Source: Symsagittifera roscoffensis (taxonomy: Eukaryota > Xenacoelomorpha > Acoela > Convolutidae). Taken from it: a stretch of DNA of 64,000 bases. How positions within the stretch are numbered: the first letter of the stretch is position 1; the number at the start of each line of letters is the position of its first letter. The stretch covers positions 42,890,988 through 42,954,987 of the forward strand of contig NC_087070.1 of the NCBI RefSeq assembly GCF_963678635.1, given 5' to 3'. A model generated the notes under the pieces. The model was given only the letters and a program-made list of their open reading frames with translations. It made no database searches and was not told where the DNA came from. Made by a program: the position numbers and the translations under genes. This document shows, one piece after another, positions 22,752 through 33,550 of the stretch.

Positions 22752-24000
22752 TCATAGTAGGTGCGAGAATCTGTATCTCGCCTTCAAGTACATCTTCATG
22801 ACCCTCAACTGGCTGTTCATTTCATCTGGCTGATGCGTGTCTTTTTCCAACTTAACGCGCCAAATCTTCGCCAAGTGTTGTGTTTCTTGTTCGAACGGTT
22901 GAAGATCAGTCCTGACTACCTCTTTTTGTGGCAACAAACTTGTCGAACGTTTCAAAACCGCTATTGTTTCCAGATCATCTGCTGCGTTGTCAAAGACTCT
23001 TTCACCTGATATGAGGTACAGATGACTGTCAGGGTCTTGATATACCTCCCTGTCCAGATCCCTTGCTGGAGTCTCCTCTAGTAGTGTGTGGATAGCTAGC
23101 TATGACAGTTCCGATCCTGAGCTCGAGTTCCTGTCTGAGTAAGTTTCAATTCCTGAATTCCGGGAATTGTCATCAATTGAAGAGTCTGCGATGGAGCGCG
23201 TTCCCTCTTCCGGATCAGTTCTGTGCGTTCTGTTCATCCGTCTGAGCTCCCCGGAAAAAATTTTATTCTCCAGGTCCTGTTCCTCATCAGGAAGTTTTTC
23301 TTCGATATCAGACTACCCGTACAAACTTTCTTGTCCCGGGTAATGATCCTGAAATCGCCTGCTCTCCTCACCATTCGTCTCCCCGACAATTAATCTTGCC
23401 CCAGGTTTCGTTCAACCTCCTCATTTTCCTTATCCTGGTCTTCAAAGGTAACGGTTCTTTTTGTGTAGCGTTCTCCTGTTCTTTCCGTTTGTATGACGTG
23501 CTCTTCAAGACGTTTTAGGGTATCCAGGACATTAGTTGCTGAACTATAGTCCTACAATCCCTTTCTTTTTCGTTGTCTTTTTGACGGCATGATCTTCACC
23601 TTCTCGCTGACTGTCAGTGATGCAATGGCTGCTGCCCACTCGGGTTCATCTCTGGTCACTTCTTTCTCCAACAATCCACCCAGCATCCGCGTCACTTGTG
23701 GTGTGACCTGCACCGTTTTATCCAATAATGAGAGGCTGTTTTTGTTCATTCGAGAGAGTTCCTGCTGGACCAGATTTGAGCGCAGCAACAGATCCAAGGG
23801 CACCGGGTCCTTCTTGGATAGAATCCTTATCTCGGCTGCATTCTCTACAGGTAACTCAGGATGTCCTGGAATTGGATGTCCAGACTTGTCTAACCATCTC
23901 GTCAAAGGAAGCGCTTCATAAGTTTCTTTGTCCAGAAACGAGAACCCTTCCTTGATTTCTGCCTGATTGGCTTGCTTCTGTTCCAATCTTTCATAGATCT
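22752..24000 (-). pseudogene. Insert between RNase H and integrase
   Basis: About 1.3 kb lies between the RNase H and integrase, far more than the usual tether. It includes a 144-aa frame at 23552-23986, mostly polar and helical, ending in a basic run (KIMPSKRQRKRKGL), and a 67-aa frame at 22752-22955. No domain is recognised. The basic tail could be a nuclear-localisation-like signal. It is minus strand and in series with pol, so it is part of the polyprotein rather than a separate gene. Confidence 0.5.
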
Positions 24001-24028
24001 CGGTCTTCTTGCTGAGGCTGGCAGAATT

Positions 24029-24265
24029 CTAATGTTTATCACACATCCTGTGCTCGGTTATCATGTGGTAGCCATCTAATATCACTATCCATCTGCCAAT
24101 ATAACTCTGAATCATCGAGTATGTCTTCAACCAGGATAGCGCTCCGTTGTCCACGCGTAACTTAAAGGGAGCGCTCCCCAAATATTTGCGGTACTTTTCC
24201 ACGAATGTGACTACTGCAAACATTTCTGCTTTTGATGCACCATATTTCATCTCTATGTCACTCAA
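24029..24265 (-). pseudogene. RNase H domain of the gypsy-like pol
   Basis: The frame shows SKAEMFAVVTFVEKYRKYL with the catalytic Glu in the SKAE motif, then FKLRVDNGALSWL with the VD(N/H)xxL strand, and GRWIVILDGYHM. These match the Ty3-type RNase H, which degrades the RNA strand of the hybrid. The upstream Asp strand lies in the decayed region 24270-24310. Confidence 0.75.
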
Positions 24266-24305
24266 CAGTTTGCTGCCATATGCAATGGGACGGAGAACTG
24301 TTTTT

Positions 24306-25313
24306 TCATTCTATTCCTGCTCCTGATGCAGTATTCCTGAGATAGCTACTACTGATGCGTCTGTGTGAAGAACATACATGCCCTTCTCTGTAGGCATGCC
24401 TAGCACTGGCAAACCCTAGGAAATAATTGGCAAACCCTAGAAAGCTCATGAGTTGTGTGTCCGTTCTGGGAGCCTTCCATGTCAACACAGCCTCTACTGC
24501 TTCCGGGTCCGGCCCCACGCCATGCCTGTCCACCATTCTTCCACGATACTTGATTGAAGCCCTGAGGATCTCACATTTCGATGGTTTGCATTTCAAGCCT
24601 GCTCTCTTCATGCAGCCAAAGACCTCATCGAGCTGATCAATGTGGTCTTCCAGGTAGGTGTTGCTATGACCACGTCATCCACAAAACACATCAAAATCAC
24701 AAGGATTCCGTACTTCTTCGTCACTCTGGTCAAAGCCTGAGCCATCAGTCTTTGAAAAGTGGCCGTTGCGTTGCACAAGCCGAACGGCATCCTCTTCCAC
24801 TGGTACAAACCCAATTCACATGCGAATCCGGTCTTCTCTCTGTCCTTCTTCCGCAGAGGGACCTGCCAGAAGGCAGAACCCAAGTCCAGTGTGGTGAAGA
24901 ACTTGGCGTCACCAAGTTTCAAGAGGTTCTCGTCTATTCGCGGTATCGGGTACGCATCTTTTATTGTCACCGCGTTCATTCAGCGAAATTCGCAACAGAA
25001 CCTAGGCTGCCCCTTCTTTCTGCCATGTCTACCCAGCAAGCCCACGGCGATTTCGACGGTTCTATCATGTCGTATTCGGGCAACATTTCTATTTCCGCTC
25101 GGCATGCTGCAATTTATGTGGCGTCATTCGTCTTGCACCTTCCCTAATGGGAACGGCGCCTTTCTCTAGTTCGATTTCGTGCTCAACGAAGTTACAACAA
25201 CCGATATCCGCCTTATATTTTGAAAATACATCCGCGTTCTGATTTAAAACCGCCCGCAATGATCCAAAATCTCCCTCGCCTATTTTGTTTTTTAAGTGTT
25301 CTATTTCTGGCAA
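24306..25313 (-). pseudogene. Ty3/gypsy-like reverse transcriptase
   Basis: Three frames (25089-25313, 24608-24979, 24306-24611) cover the RT. The N-terminal approach has VEHEIELEKGAVPIREGARR. The palm has KDAYPIPRIDE, FTTLDLGSAFWQVPL (first Asp), MPFGLCNATATFQRLM and CFVDDVVIA (FVDD at 24674-24685, catalytic). The thumb/connection has KCKPSKCEILRASIKYRG and LMSFLGFANYF. This order is standard for Ty3/gypsy pol. Frame changes near 25000 and 24610 disable it. Confidence 0.88.
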
Positions 25314-25443
25314 AACTGGTTCGTCAGATTATAGTTTATATGACGAGCGGCGTTCCGTAAAATACGAGCAAATCGACAAGCCGTCGTCCGTTTCGGATTT
25401 CGTTGAAAACAGCTTATGAATAGATTTAAATTCATTAATTTTT

Positions 25444-25860
25444 TTAAAATTTTTTGTTGTTGACATGATAAGGGCAGTCTTTCACACTATCTCTCTTCAA
25501 GTTTTGTGTCTCTCCATAGTTGGTCCTCATCGGCAAAGCGTAATCAAGTTTCTTTCCACGCTGAATTGAAATCGTGGTGTCCAGTGTGTTCAAAAACACA
25601 CTCATACACAGTCCGTTTCGAGTTACCGAGAAGCTCCGGCCTAAAATCACTGAACTTTGACTATTTACATCACTCAACGAATTCAAATTTCTCATTCTAA
25701 AAATTGTTACTACAGCCTGTCCCGGCTGTAGTTTTACCTTTCTATCTAAAAAGATTGGTACTTTGTTTTCATCTGTTATTATTCTATTAATGGGTTTCTT
25801 AACATACTTCCGGTCCGTGTCTTTATAATCTATACATAATCTTTATTAGACCGTTGTTCA
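25444..25860 (-). pseudogene. Protease-RT linker region
   Basis: The frame at 25444-25695 (VILGRSFSVTRNGLCMSVF, IQRGKKLDYALPMRTNYGE) lies between the protease and RT and looks like the spacer between those two domains. There are no catalytic motifs. Confidence 0.5.
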
Positions 25861-26473
25861 AGTCAATCATCACGTCAAAATTCCTGACAAAATCTCTGCC
25901 CAAGATGAAATGGTCGCAATCGTCCAAATTCTCTACCACCAGGAAGCTCATCCAAAGATCCCGTCCTCCCATGTGGAGGACCGTTATTGGTGTTCTTCCG
26001 GATCCAAAGATCCCGTCCTCCCATGTGGAGGACCGTTATTGGTGTTCTTCCGGCTACGTAAATCGCTCCTCGATTGGCTGCAGCCAAACGGAGATTCGTC
26101 GGAATTAAGTCTTCTCTCAAGAAGCCCATTTTTTTCCCAAGTTTTTATCGGCATCACGCTCACTACCGCTCCTGTGTCCAGAAGCCCTGTGACTCCGATT
26201 TTCTTGTCCGTTGGTGTCGAGCAGATGTGCAGTCACATCTGCTTCGTATCCAATGTGAACCGTGTCTTGCTCCATCATGGCGTCATGGCCAATTCTGGGG
26301 ACCTTAAGTTCTTCCTGTCCCAAGTAGATCTGCCCCATTCGGTCGCTATCTGTTGTGACGTAGGTCCTAGTGTAGATACTTATCCCGTCAACGTTCAACA
26401 TCACTTGATAAGGTCCATTGACTTCCACGTAACGCCCGTGGAGTTTCTTCGTTCGAAGGCCACCCATCGTCAA
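25861..26473 (-). pseudogene. Aspartic protease (retropepsin) of the gypsy-like pol
   Basis: The frame at 26117-26473 approaches the active site. With a frame change near 26200, LLDTGAVVSVMP can be read with the catalytic DTG codons at 26170-26178. Downstream, GFLREDLIPTNLRLAAANRG and a C-terminal HFILGRDF motif (near 25895) fit the retropepsin flap and ILG strand. A 52-bp tandem duplication at 25951-26052 shifts the frame. Retropepsin would process gag-pol. Confidence 0.75.
25951..26052. repeat. 52-bp tandem duplication inside the protease region
   Basis: TCCAAAGATCCCGTCCTCCC... through GGTGTTCTTCCGG occurs twice in direct succession (unit starts at 25951 and 26003). Because 52 is not a multiple of three, the second copy shifts the reading frame. 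The two copies are essentially identical, so the duplication is recent relative to other decay. Confidence 0.9.
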
Positions 26474-26583
26474 AAACGCTCGTACAGCCCTCGACTCAGT
26501 GTGTGGCTCTACCTGTCTCAGACAACCTGCATATGTGTCTTAACGCATCATAGTGAACCCTGATGGTTCACTTAAGTTACTGA

Positions 26584-26913
26584 TCACCTGATGCCCGCAA
26601 ATGAAATTATTGACTGTATTCTGCTTCCTTGTGTCACCATCTCGAACGTCTGCCCAGAGATCACATTTAAATTTATGCTCAAACTACTCGGTGCTTTTGT
26701 TTCTCCGACTTCTGATGCCTCGAGGGCGTTTAGACTTTCCTGAATTTTCTCATTCTCTAGTTCGAGCTTCACTTTCTGTTCGATCTCCTTCGTCACCAAT
26801 TCCTGCTGGAATCTATTTAGTGCATCCCTAGCGGCTGCCCCATAGTCGATCTTGAAGTCATCCACTGCAGTCACCGGTTCCGGTTCACGTATCTCTTCCG
26901 TTACCGCCTGCAT
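26584..26913 (-). pseudogene. Gag-pol junction region, helical segment
   Basis: A 109-codon frame, largely helical and acidic (LVTKEIEQKVKLELENEKIQ), between the zinc knuckle and protease. No catalytic motif. It is part of the same broken gag-pol series. Confidence 0.45.
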
Positions 26914-26964
26914 CTTCTTCGTTGCCAGCTCTTGCGGTTTTTCTTTTCTGCGCGCCTACGTTTC

Positions 26965-27102
26965 ACTCAACAGGCGAGCTTTGCTGGCTTTCACACCCGA
27001 TAAAGCTTTCTCATGCCTTGGATGCTTGATGTCTGCTACAGCATCCCAGAATTGTGGACAATCCGATTTTAAATGACCTTCCAAGATACAAAAGAAACAC
27101 CT
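26965..27102 (-). pseudogene. CCHC zinc knuckle of gag
   Basis: Read on the minus strand this stretch gives CFFCILEGHLKSDC, a C-X2-C-X4-H-X4-C zinc knuckle (27058-27099), followed by a basic helix ending at a stop near 26957. Such knuckles in nucleocapsid bind the element's RNA. The stretch is too short and interrupted to appear as a long frame. Confidence 0.75.
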
Positions 27103-27310
27103 TGGGCCGAATTTCGAAATTATTCCTCTCACGAAATTTTCATGAAGACCTCTGACGCATCTTCATCCTCGAGGCTACAGCCTATTGCTTTCATACCCTG
27201 TTTGTAAGTTGGGTATGCTGACACTTGATGGTCCGTCGAACTGCAATTTGGACAATAGCGTCTCTTGTCCATGTCGTCCCATGGTTTGTACCAGTTGTTT
27301 CCTTGGTTTG

Positions 27311-28050
27311 CTAGTCCGTTGTTAAAATGCCATAAATGTTCTTGTAAAATCCAGATCTCGATGGAGGCTTCAGCACAAGATATTCTTTTGAATTGAGTCT
27401 CAACTCCTCTGGTGTTCGCAAATTGGTTGAGAGTGGTGTGTAATGTGTCGCTAACATTGTTCGAAGCTCAACATTCTTCACACCATCGATGAATTTTGAG
27501 GCTACAGCCAGGTTCATCCTTCTGTTCGAATTATCTGGTTAGCTACACCTTCTCAGCATCTGCAAATTGTCTAAAAACTTGTCTATAGTCTCATCTTCAC
27601 GTTGCCTCCGTTTCTCGAAGCGCGTCATTGCTAGGTGTCCTTGCATCCCTGAGCCAAAACGATTTAACGAGATTTCAAAGACTTTCTCAGCAGTGTCCCG
27701 CTGGGATTGCTTTTGGCAATCACGCAGTTTAGGGCTGTCCTTTCCAAGTTGCTGGTAAGAGCACTGCATTTTTGCCTTTCTGACAAAACCTCTTCTTCAA
27801 ATTGCAGTTTCATCACCTCTATCCAGGTATCAATACAGCCATCAGGTTCATCTTTTAGGCATCTTGGTTTCCTAAAAACCCTTCTGGACTTTTTGCTACG
27901 TTCATTGATTCTAGATAACCTCGTAAGGAATGTTTCCAAAGATCTGTTCAGAGGTTCAACGGCTGTGGCCATTGATTTAGCGTCTCTTGAATGCCCCACC
28001 TGAGTATCATTGCCCCTTGATAAGGGCTCTTGATTTTCCCTCCTGTCCAA
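27311..28050 (-). pseudogene. Retrotransposon gag core
   Basis: Frames 27664-28050, 27539-27769 and 27311-27517 together resemble a Ty3/gypsy gag (retrotrans-gag) domain. They include CIDTWIEVMKLQFEEE, LTSNLERTALNCVI, then FEISLNRFGSGMQGHLAMTR and FEKRRQREDETIDKFLDNLQ, then VASKFIDGVKNVELRTML. Gag would form the particle shell. At least two frameshifts interrupt it. Confidence 0.7.
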
Positions 28051-28113
28051 ATCGCTGCGATTGATTCTTCCCTGGCTCGCAGTTGCATGTGTCTCTTGTG
28101 TCGGTCGTTCGTT

Positions 28114-29362
28114 TTAGGTCTGTCTGTTGCCAGTTGAACTTCCTCTGATGTTTGGGCCCCGTGTTCTATTGTCCTCTGTGGCATAGCCTGATGAACTGCC
28201 CCTTCCTCTAGTGGATCCATATGTCCTTTTCCTATTCTGTTGTTTATTGATGTTCACCCTCGGCTCCCTTCTGGGTTCTCCCGAGTTCGATTCCCCATTT
28301 TTTGATCCACTCCCGCTGCCTAGTAGCCCGTCCAACCTATCCATGATAGCCTGAGTTCGCCTCTCCATCCTCGCATCTATCTTCGTGTCAAGAGCTCCAA
28401 GAGTCTTCTCTTGTTGAATTCTCAACGTCTCCATGTCGTCTCTCAATTGTAAGTCTCTTTGCTCAGCTTCCCTCGTCATTCGCGACAAGTTCTTCGCCAA
28501 GTGTTCATCCGTTTTGTCCTTCAAGCGTTTTTCGCTTCTACTAACTTCTTGTTTGTTGCGGTTGATCTCTTCCCGGCAAGGCTTCTTCAATTGATGCTCC
28601 GTTATTCGCTAATGGCGTCACAAGTGGCGGTGTCACCCTGTCGATCCCAGGTAGCATGGTGCTGGTCGAGATTCGGGCTTTGGTTTTCTGCCTCGACGTC
28701 TTTTCATGATCCACTTCTGAATCCGCAGGTGCTTCACATAGCCCTGTGTTTCTATTCTTCGAAGTTCGCATTTCCGAATTCGTCATGTTCACAAAGTATC
28801 CTGACTGGGCTGATCCGATTGTGGTCTTGCTTATTGTCCTCACCACACCAAATTGGTCCATGATACCAGCCTCTCTATCGGTGTATGCGTCATTCTCCTG
28901 AGTCGAGCTATTGAGGCTGACTTGAAATCCAAAGTCATCTTGTCCGTCATCGTCCTCTTCTTCTTCCTGGGTTTCTGCTTCATCGCCTGTATCCGTTACC
29001 ATGGTAAATGGAAGGAAGATTCTGAAAGTGTTCTTCACTATTTCTGAAAATGATGAGGACGTTGCCGGTTTCTCCGTCACGACATGCATCATGGTGTTGT
29101 CTGTGGGTGATCATGTAGCCGCCATATTCTCAGTAGAGATGTCGGACAGTTCCGACATCTCTTCTCGGTCCAGGGTCCCGGTGAAAGTGGCAAAATCTTG
29201 GCCTTGTTCTACCGGAGTAGATTCACTCGCCAATCTTCTGTTTCCTCTCACTTCCGGTCCATGTCCCTCCTGGTTCTCATCTATGGCAGGGTCCGGATGG
29301 ACCTCTACCTCTAATCTTGCCTTCTGACCTTCTGAGGGCTTTTGACTCCTGGTTTCAACCAT
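28114..29362 (-). pseudogene. N-terminal gag region with acidic, coiled-coil and Gly/Arg-rich parts
   Basis: Three frames in series: 29111-29362 starts MVETRSQKPSEGQKARLEVE at an ATG (29360-29362). The frame at 28541-29092 has an acidic run (EAETQEEEEDDDGQDDFGF). The frame at 28114-28590 has a coiled coil (SEKRLKDKTDEHLAKNLSRM...REAEQRDLQLRDDMETLRIQ) followed by a Gly/Arg/Ser-rich tail (YGSTRGRGSSSGYATEDN). The long N-terminal extension before the gag core is larger than usual for Ty3/gypsy. The boundary to the next frame overlaps with shifts. Confidence 0.6.
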
Positions 29363-30266
29363 TATGTCAAATCTTTTCTTCCCTTTGTCGGTGCGGGTTC
29401 GTGTGATCCTTTACACAAAAGGGTCGCTCATTGCTTTTCTCTGTTTCTCTGGTATGAATTTCCTGGAGCTATCAGTTAGTTTAGGTATCCTTGACTTGTC
29501 TTGACTCATTTTCAATTTATCACTTCTTACTGCCTATATCCTCAATTCGATTGCTAGTGTCCTTTTAGTCTGACTACTGATAACGATATTACAACACAAA
29601 AAATTCCAGAAGTTTTACTCAAATAGTGACCACGAATCCTTGTTTGTTATCACAGTACAAGGTGTATACAATTTATTCACAATAGTCGATTATTAGTTGT
29701 AAGATATGAAGCTAGCACAGTCTGATGATATCAATTTATTTAAAAGTTAGTGCTCTCAAATCAAAGACAGATATTATTGATTTAAAAGCAAAATGCAGAA
29801 AAATAAGAATATTTTCAATGAAAAACCTTTGTGTTTTGTACTTAAGTCAGTCGCAATGTAATAGTTGAACTTGTTTCTAAAGAAAGAGCTTTCCCTGCTT
29901 GGTGCTGCACCAAACAGACAAAACTTGAAGGCAGTATTTTTCTCAAGTGGGCGTCTATCGCACCCACCGAGTCCTGTGTTACCTATCTGCCTTCGGATTG
30001 CCCGAGCTACCCCTATTAAAATCCTCAGGGCAATCACTTTTCCCAAAAACGATTTGGATTTCAATCCACACAAACCAGTTACAAACTCCTTTTCAATTTA
30101 GACCAGTGTCGCGAATATCCGAGTTTAGACCTGTTTTGTTTCGGCCTGGTCTTTTATAAACGGCAAGTTACCAGTGCAGTCACTGGTTCCTAGCCCTTCT
30201 CTTAATAGCCTAGTAGCTTTCACTACTTTCTTCTCTTTTGTCTACTTAAGTCTTAACAAAACAGTA
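29363..30266. other. Non-coding stretch upstream of the giant element's first ATG
   Basis: No gene is recognised. This is where a 5' LTR, leader and primer site would be expected for the minus-strand element, but I could not match it to the other end. Short frames present look fortuitous. Confidence 0.4.
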
Positions 30267-30600
30267 CCCCTCCGGATTGCCAAAATAGTACCCCTCCGGA
30301 TTGGCAATATTGAGACCCTTCCGGATTGGCAAAATTGGGACCTTTCCGGATTGGCAAAATTGGGACCCTTCCAGATTGGCAAAAATAAGACCCCTCCGGA
30401 TTGGCAAAATTGGGAACCTTCCGGATTGGCAAAATTGGGACCCTTCCGGGATGGTAAAATTGGGACCCTTCCGGATTGGCAAAAATAAGATCCCCCGGAT
30501 TGGCAAAATTGGGACCGTTCCGGATTGGCAAAATTGGGACCTTTCCGGGTTGGCAAAATTGGGACCCTTTCGGATTGGGACCCCTCCGGGTTTATAAAAA
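30267..30600. repeat. 25-bp minisatellite, about 13 units
   Basis: A tandem array with consensus close to CCTTCCGGATTGGCAAAATT plus GGGAC. The units vary by a few substitutions and one or two are shortened near the right end. Because 25 is not a multiple of three and the unit lacks stops in several phases, overlapping 70-104-codon frames run through it in several frames on both strands. These frames are artefacts, not genes. Confidence 0.92.
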
Positions 30601-32562
30601 TAGCTTTTCAGAGTTTCTTAAAGTTTTCATCCAATACCCTTCCGGATACGATCTCCGATGCTATTATGCTGTTGGAACTTACTAGGAAGGATGTATTTTC
30701 TTTCCCAAGACCCTTCCGGATTGAAGTTAAGCCTCTTATTTGACAATTCACCTTAACTGTGAAGGGTCTTATCAATAGCCTAGTTTCGACTCGACTATGG
30801 TTTTCAGGTTTCCTTAGCCTTCACTTTTTGTCTAGAACAGCGTAAAATTGCCTTATTCAACCGTTGCTACCCTTTGGTAGGGGTGTAAGGGCTTTCTTTA
30901 AAAAAAAATTAAAACGTGAAGGGTCTACCCTCCCGAATTAGTGAGTTTGCTAAAAACAATCTTAAAAAATTTTCTCTCTTATTTTTTTGAACAATTGATG
31001 TTCCTATGAGTAAGCTCTCCTAATTTCTGTTCTAATAATACTAAGATCAACTCGATCTGTTGTTCTAAAGTTATTAACCAAAACTTCTTTTTTCTAAAAT
31101 CAAAAATTTTCTTTCTTATAGGCTCCGCCTAACTGTTTTCGCAATTCTGTTCTTTTCGACCTGAAAATTTTTGATACGAGCTCAAAAGGCCTATACTCTT
31201 CTAGTTCAATGCAAAAAACCCGATCTAAAACGTTCCAGCTGAAAAAATTTGCCAAGACAACGCTATTTGGACCCTTCTGGATTGATGAATCCACTAAATC
31301 AAACAAGTTAAGTTCGATTTCACTGTAACCCGGAAGGTTATCGGCAAGCGAGTTTTAAAACCTATCGATTCACTAAAAAACGTTGTCCGAACAACAATTT
31401 TTACTGTCCTAATTCAAAAATTTCAAAAGTTTTTCTTATTTTGTAGCATTTCGTTTTTTCAAAAATCATGAAAATTAGGTTTTTGAAACCCAATTAGTTC
31501 CAACCACTTCCGAACTAAACTTAACCGGTTCTACCTATTATACTTGTACAATCAAAATGTAACTCACTAATTTAGCGCTTTTTTCCGTTTCAAAAAGGAT
31601 CGATATCTCAAAAATCGCGATTTGTGGGGGGGGGGGTCAAAATATCGCTATTTTGACCCTAAAAACCGGTCTGCTTATTGGAGTTTTCACTGAAAATCCA
31701 TATAGGAGTATGATTATCGGCTGTATAAATAGTAGAACTAGTATTATTATGCGCCTCCGGGTTTGTTCAATATCCGAATTAAGGTGCCTAACTCGGAAAT
31801 TCGCAGTTCGGTGAAGGGTCACTACAGTGCAGTCAATGTCGAGCCCCCCACAGAGTAATATCTTACTTTTTGTACCAAAACGGTTAACAAAACTTGTTAA
31901 CGATACCCAACAGTCGATTGTTGTTGTCCTTGAGCCCCTTCTTGTCGCTCCTTGAACTGCTTGCCGGATCAGTCTTCTTCTCTAATCCAGAGACCCTTCC
32001 GGATTGAGCGCAAATTAGCATTACCGTGCTTAAATACTCAAATAAACCTACAGTACAAGCACCACAAACGGGCCACAAAATTAGTCGTAACAATCTTGAC
32101 TGATATAAAAGTCTGCAACAACAATATATCTAACATCAACAAACGGGAGGGTCGGATCACACCTCGTCTGGGGGGATGATTTCAACTGATTTTATATTTT
32201 TTATTCACAGTTTTTGGTTTTTCCGGTTAATTTTTCTGTTTTTTGTTGTTTTTTAGGTACTATACTACTTTTTGTTTGGTTTTCTGTACATCTTTAAGTG
32301 TTTTTGATCACGTACCAGTCAGGAAATGACGGGACAGCGAATCCCCCCACCCTTACTGGTTCTTGGATTTTTGGTCTTAACCAGGTTAAAAAGCTATTCA
32401 CGGGAATCCGGAAGGCTTCCGCGTTCCAAACTACCCTTCCGGCCCGGTGGTTAGGGCGTTGTTTTGAGCATCTGCTCGGTGCGGAGTGCTCGTTAATGTT
32501 TCTGCCGGTCAGGGTGTTAAAAAAGAATAACATAACACCCAGGAGCGCCATAAAAACGTCTA
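30601..32562. other. Repeat-flanking non-genic DNA with dispersed minisatellite motifs
   Basis: No gene is recognised. The core ACCCTTCCGGAT of the minisatellite recurs singly near 30637, 30711 and 31989, with a variant near 31261, suggesting remnants of a longer decayed array. A G-run lies at about 31626-31635. A tRNA-like A-box (CCGGTGGTTAGGGCG) occurs near 32443 without a good B-box. Confidence 0.45.
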
Positions 32563-33484
32563 TGTAACATTCTCCCGGAAATACATATCGACAGAAAATT
32601 AAGCTAGATTCTAAAACGACTGGCTAGCGTCTAAACACAGCTCTACATATTTTTCACCGTCTCTGCTGAAGCCAGTTCTTTTGGTGGTCTTTCTGACATC
32701 GGGTCGACAAAACGTTACTGCTTTCAGACTTCGACCAGAACGCTCAAATTAACTTAATTATAAGCGAAAGTAGTGGGCTCATGGCTGAGTCTCAGTATCC
32801 CCAGACTACGAGGTCACTCCTAAAAACAGGGCTACTACTAGTTAATATATTACTAATGTTTTTGTTCAGTAGATAAAAATCATCATCTCCATCGAAGATG
32901 GATCAACCCTTTCCCTCACTCATAGCTTCTCATTCTCTGAAAATGAATCTGGATGTTAATTCAATTCAACTCAGGAAATGACCAGGAAGCTAAATCTTAT
33001 TTTAAACAGTTTGAGTCTTGGGCCCGAAACCCCTCCGTATTCTGGAATCCGGGGAAATAGCACTCCTATTTCTTTCCGAAAGGCTGGACACGCCGTCCCA
33101 ACACCCTTCCTTTTTCTCGGGTTCTACGTTGTAACGATTGTAGCAGCACAATCGTTACAACTCGGAATGGTTCTTGACAATCTCCAATTACATTTTCAAT
33201 CTGTTGTCGTTTTCTCGTAGTTGTTTCCACTGCAACTTTTGTTGTTCTGTTTCGCCGTTTCAGTGTATGCGAAATATAAAAAGGTTATGTGTCGTTTACG
33301 TCCAAATCGAAATTTTAAAAATTAGCATGTCAGTTAAAACTAACCCTTCCTGATTTGTCTAATCGTTCAAATACCGCTGCTAATCTTTTAAAACCATCAA
33401 TCTTCCTGGATAGATGTTCCTTTTCTGATCGATGAAAATTCGATTGCGAAACCGCATTTTCGTACATTCTGGTCGAATGTTACA
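32563..33484 (+). repeat. 0.92-kb TG...CA repeat with inverted ends, copy D
   Basis: An isolated complete copy (922 bp) far from the others. It begins TGTAACATTC and ends with the exact reverse complement, GAATGTTACA. A perfect 14-bp hairpin with a 6-base loop lies at 33128-33161. As a lone copy it resembles a solo LTR or MITE insertion. No flanking duplication is visible. Confidence 0.78.
33128..33161. repeat. Perfect hairpin inside the 0.92-kb repeat
   Basis: The arms GTTGTAACGATTGT and ACAATCGTTACAAC are perfect reverse complements around an AGCAGC loop. The same structure with few changes occurs in copies A, B and C, so it is a conserved element of the family. Confidence 0.85.
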
Positions 33485-33550
33485 ACGGTGAAAAACGAGT
33501 AGAATTTAGGTAAGTCCAGTCGTCAATAGGTTTTTTTCTGCGCTCCGTCG

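Larger units (their letters stand above)
11074..29362 (-). mobile_element. Giant Ty3/gypsy-like retroelement, about 18.3 kb of coding remnants
   Basis: A continuous series of minus-strand coding fragments fills this span. The order is gag, zinc knuckle, protease, RT, RNase H, insert, integrase, acidic tail and macro domain, then a 0.5-kb gap at 19727-20185 and a further ~9 kb of accessory ORFs. The order PR-RT-RH-IN is that of Ty3/gypsy. Many frameshifts and stops show it is decayed. No LTR pair was recognised, so the outer limits are those of the coding fragments. The region below 19726 could alternatively be a second nested element. The separate parts are listed individually. Confidence 0.75.

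Noticed and set aside
10386-30266. LTR pair for the giant gypsy-like element
   Set aside because: Visual comparison of both flanks and of the 19727-20185 gap showed no direct repeat. A computed self-alignment would be needed.
30242-30556. Overlapping ~90-104-codon repetitive proteins on both strands
   Set aside because: All arise from the 25-bp minisatellite, whose unit lacks stops in several phases. No start, splice or domain evidence.
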